Positions 63,335 through 64,000 of a DNA stretch of 64,000 bases are shown piece by piece. The notes beneath the pieces were generated by a model that ran no database searches, had not been told where the DNA came from, and worked only from the letters and a program-made list of their open reading frames with translations. How positions within the stretch are numbered: the stretch's first letter is position 1; each line of letters begins with the position of its first letter. Origin of the DNA: Rhizobium sp. ZPR4 (GTDB lineage: Bacteria; Pseudomonadota; Alphaproteobacteria; Rhizobiales; Rhizobiaceae); the NCBI RefSeq assembly GCF_040215725.1, contig NZ_CP157968.1:124001-188000 (forward strand), read 5' to 3'. The position numbers were made by a program, and so were the translations under genes.

Positions 63335-63613
63335 ATGACCACCACCAATGAAATCGCAGACAAGATTGCTGCAGACCACAAGCTTACCAAAGTCCAGAGC
63401 AAGGCGATTGTCGAAGCCGTCTTTGCAGCTATTACCGGGGCCGCAACATCCGGCACCGAAACCTCGATCCCGGGCTTTGGCAAGTTCAAAGTCAAGGATA
63501 CGCCGGCGCGCGAAGCACGCAATCCGGGAACGGGCGCAACCATCAAGGTTGCTGCATCGAAGAAGCTCGCCTTCACGCCCGCCAAGGCGCTGAAGGATGC
63601 ACTCAACAAATAA
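63335..63613 (+). CDS. HU-family DNA-binding protein
   Basis: 92 residues: TTTNEIADKIAADHKLTKVQ, then VFAAITGAATSGTETSIPGFGKFKV. The DNA-grip arm is AREARNPGTGATIKVAASKK, followed by a short helix. Matches the HU/IHF fold; the arm's R-N-P-x-T-G motif is intact. Relatively Thr/Ala-rich for HU, so it is probably an accessory paralogue. Ribosome site GGGGGAAG. Confidence 0.93.
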   Translation: MTTTNEIADKIAADHKLTKVQSKAIVEAVFAAITGAATSGTETSIPGFGKFKVKDTPAREARNPGTGATIKVAASKKLAFTPAKALKDALNK

Positions 63614-63621
63614 TCCAGATC

Positions 63622-63675
63622 CGGATCGTTAAGATCCGATGGTTCAATGGCCGGCTCTATCTGTTGGGGCCGGCC
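63622..63675 (+). terminator. Two hairpins after the HU gene
   Basis: CGGATC/GATCCG (63622-63627, 63633-63638) and GGCCGGC/GCCGGCC (63649-63655, 63669-63675). The second is followed by a T-rich GTTTGCGTTTTC run and is the likely intrinsic terminator. Confidence 0.55.
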
Positions 63676-63730
63676 GTTTGCGTTTTCAAACGAAGGCGAA
63701 CACCGCTGACTAATCTCATCGAAGGGCCGG

Positions 63731-64000
63731 TTAACGCGTCTTGAGATAGGTCTTCAGCGCCTCAGCCTCGTCCGTCTGGATCGCGGAGACGCCGGCATCA
63801 ATAAGCCTGCCCCAAATCGCCGCAGGATCCTGCAGAGCGGCAGTATCCGTGAAGCCGGCGCAGGAAACGGAATCGAGCGTATTGACCCAAAGGCGCGCAC
63901 CCGCATCCACAAAAAGTGCCTTGCGGGCCGAAAGCTGATCAAGACTGTCGAAGTAGATTTCACAGAGCAGCGGGTTGAGCTGGCACAGAAGATCGAGCTG
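63731..64000 (-). CDS. Glycerophosphodiester phosphodiesterase, C-terminal part (truncated by window)
   Basis: The last 89 residues of a minus-strand gene running off the right edge. The end reads ARLWVNTLDSVSCAGFTDTA and IWGRLIDAGVSAIQTDEAEA, matching the final barrel strands of GDPD enzymes (W-V-N-T, G-V-x-x-I-x-T-D). Cleaves glycerophosphodiesters to glycerol-3-phosphate. The catalytic N-terminal half lies outside the window. Confidence 0.8.
   Translation of the reverse strand, partial: QLDLLCQLNPLLCEIYFDSLDQLSARKALFVDAGARLWVNTLDSVSCAGFTDTAALQDPAAIWGRLIDAGVSAIQTDEAEALKTYLKTR

Overview
This window is chromosome- or chromid-like DNA from an alphaproteobacterium, most likely Rhizobiaceae (Rhizobium/Agrobacterium type). 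The support is high GC content, many LacI, ROK and ABC-type sugar loci, a cytochrome-linked GMC dehydrogenase, a DUF2934 protein, a KGG-type stress protein, a lone LigD-type polymerase and a uronate dehydrogenase. I saw no rRNA, tRNA, phage, transposase or CRISPR array. Most of the sequence is ordinary accessory metabolism in compact operons.

Layout. 1-5.0 kb: scattered single genes (VOC protein, secreted proteins, GST, GlxA-type AraC regulator, glycosyltransferase-like protein). 5.1-11.8 kb: a LacI regulator divergent from a six-gene four-carbon acid-sugar operon (LtnD, OtnK, OtnC, OtnI, DenD homologues plus an unassigned SDR). A perfect 36-bp palindrome lies between them. 11.8-17.7 kb: HtrA-like protease without signal peptide, MarR/FAD-monooxygenase divergent pair, a lone six-repeat beta-propeller gene in AT-rich surroundings, and an LprI-domain protein. 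17.7-21.5 kb: three-subunit membrane sugar/gluconate-type dehydrogenase. 22.5-31.7 kb: ROK regulator convergent with an operon of Opp/Dpp-type ABC transporter, GNAT protein and cytoplasmic GH20 hexosaminidase, probably for N-acetylglucosamine oligosaccharides. 32-42 kb: RidA, GT25, SDR, LigD polymerase, ICMT-like enzyme, GST, small stress proteins, cardiolipin synthase/EEP pair and uronate dehydrogenase. 42-46 kb: sulfate ABC transporter. 46-55 kb: complete kdp potassium locus (kdpF-A-B-C-D-E) followed by an EIIA-Ntr paralogue. Two additional tiny membrane-protein frames sit in it: 27 codons upstream of kdpF and 53 codons between kdpA and kdpB. 55-61.5 kb: LacI regulator convergent with an operon of aldolase, Gfo/Idh dehydrogenase, D-lyxose-isomerase-like cupin, PfkB kinase and zinc dehydrogenase. 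Two near-identical operators bracket its promoter. 61.5-64 kb: Tim44-like protein, small acidic protein, HU protein and the end of a glycerophosphodiester phosphodiesterase.

How the parts work together. Three sugar-type loci each carry their own regulator. The acid-sugar operon should convert L-threonate and D-erythronate to dihydroxyacetone phosphate. The chitobiose-type operon imports and hydrolyses amino-sugar oligomers. The lyxose-isomerase operon has isomerase-kinase-aldolase logic, but its substrate cannot be read from the sequence. The kdp locus combines the high-affinity K+ pump, its KdpDE control pair, a plausible KdpE box and an EIIA-Ntr-like protein of the type known to modulate KdpD. 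The observations most worth following are the two kdp microproteins, the hairpin-linked EIIA gene, the six-bladed propeller, the unassigned dehydrogenase in the acid-sugar operon, and the lyxose-isomerase operon with its paired operators.
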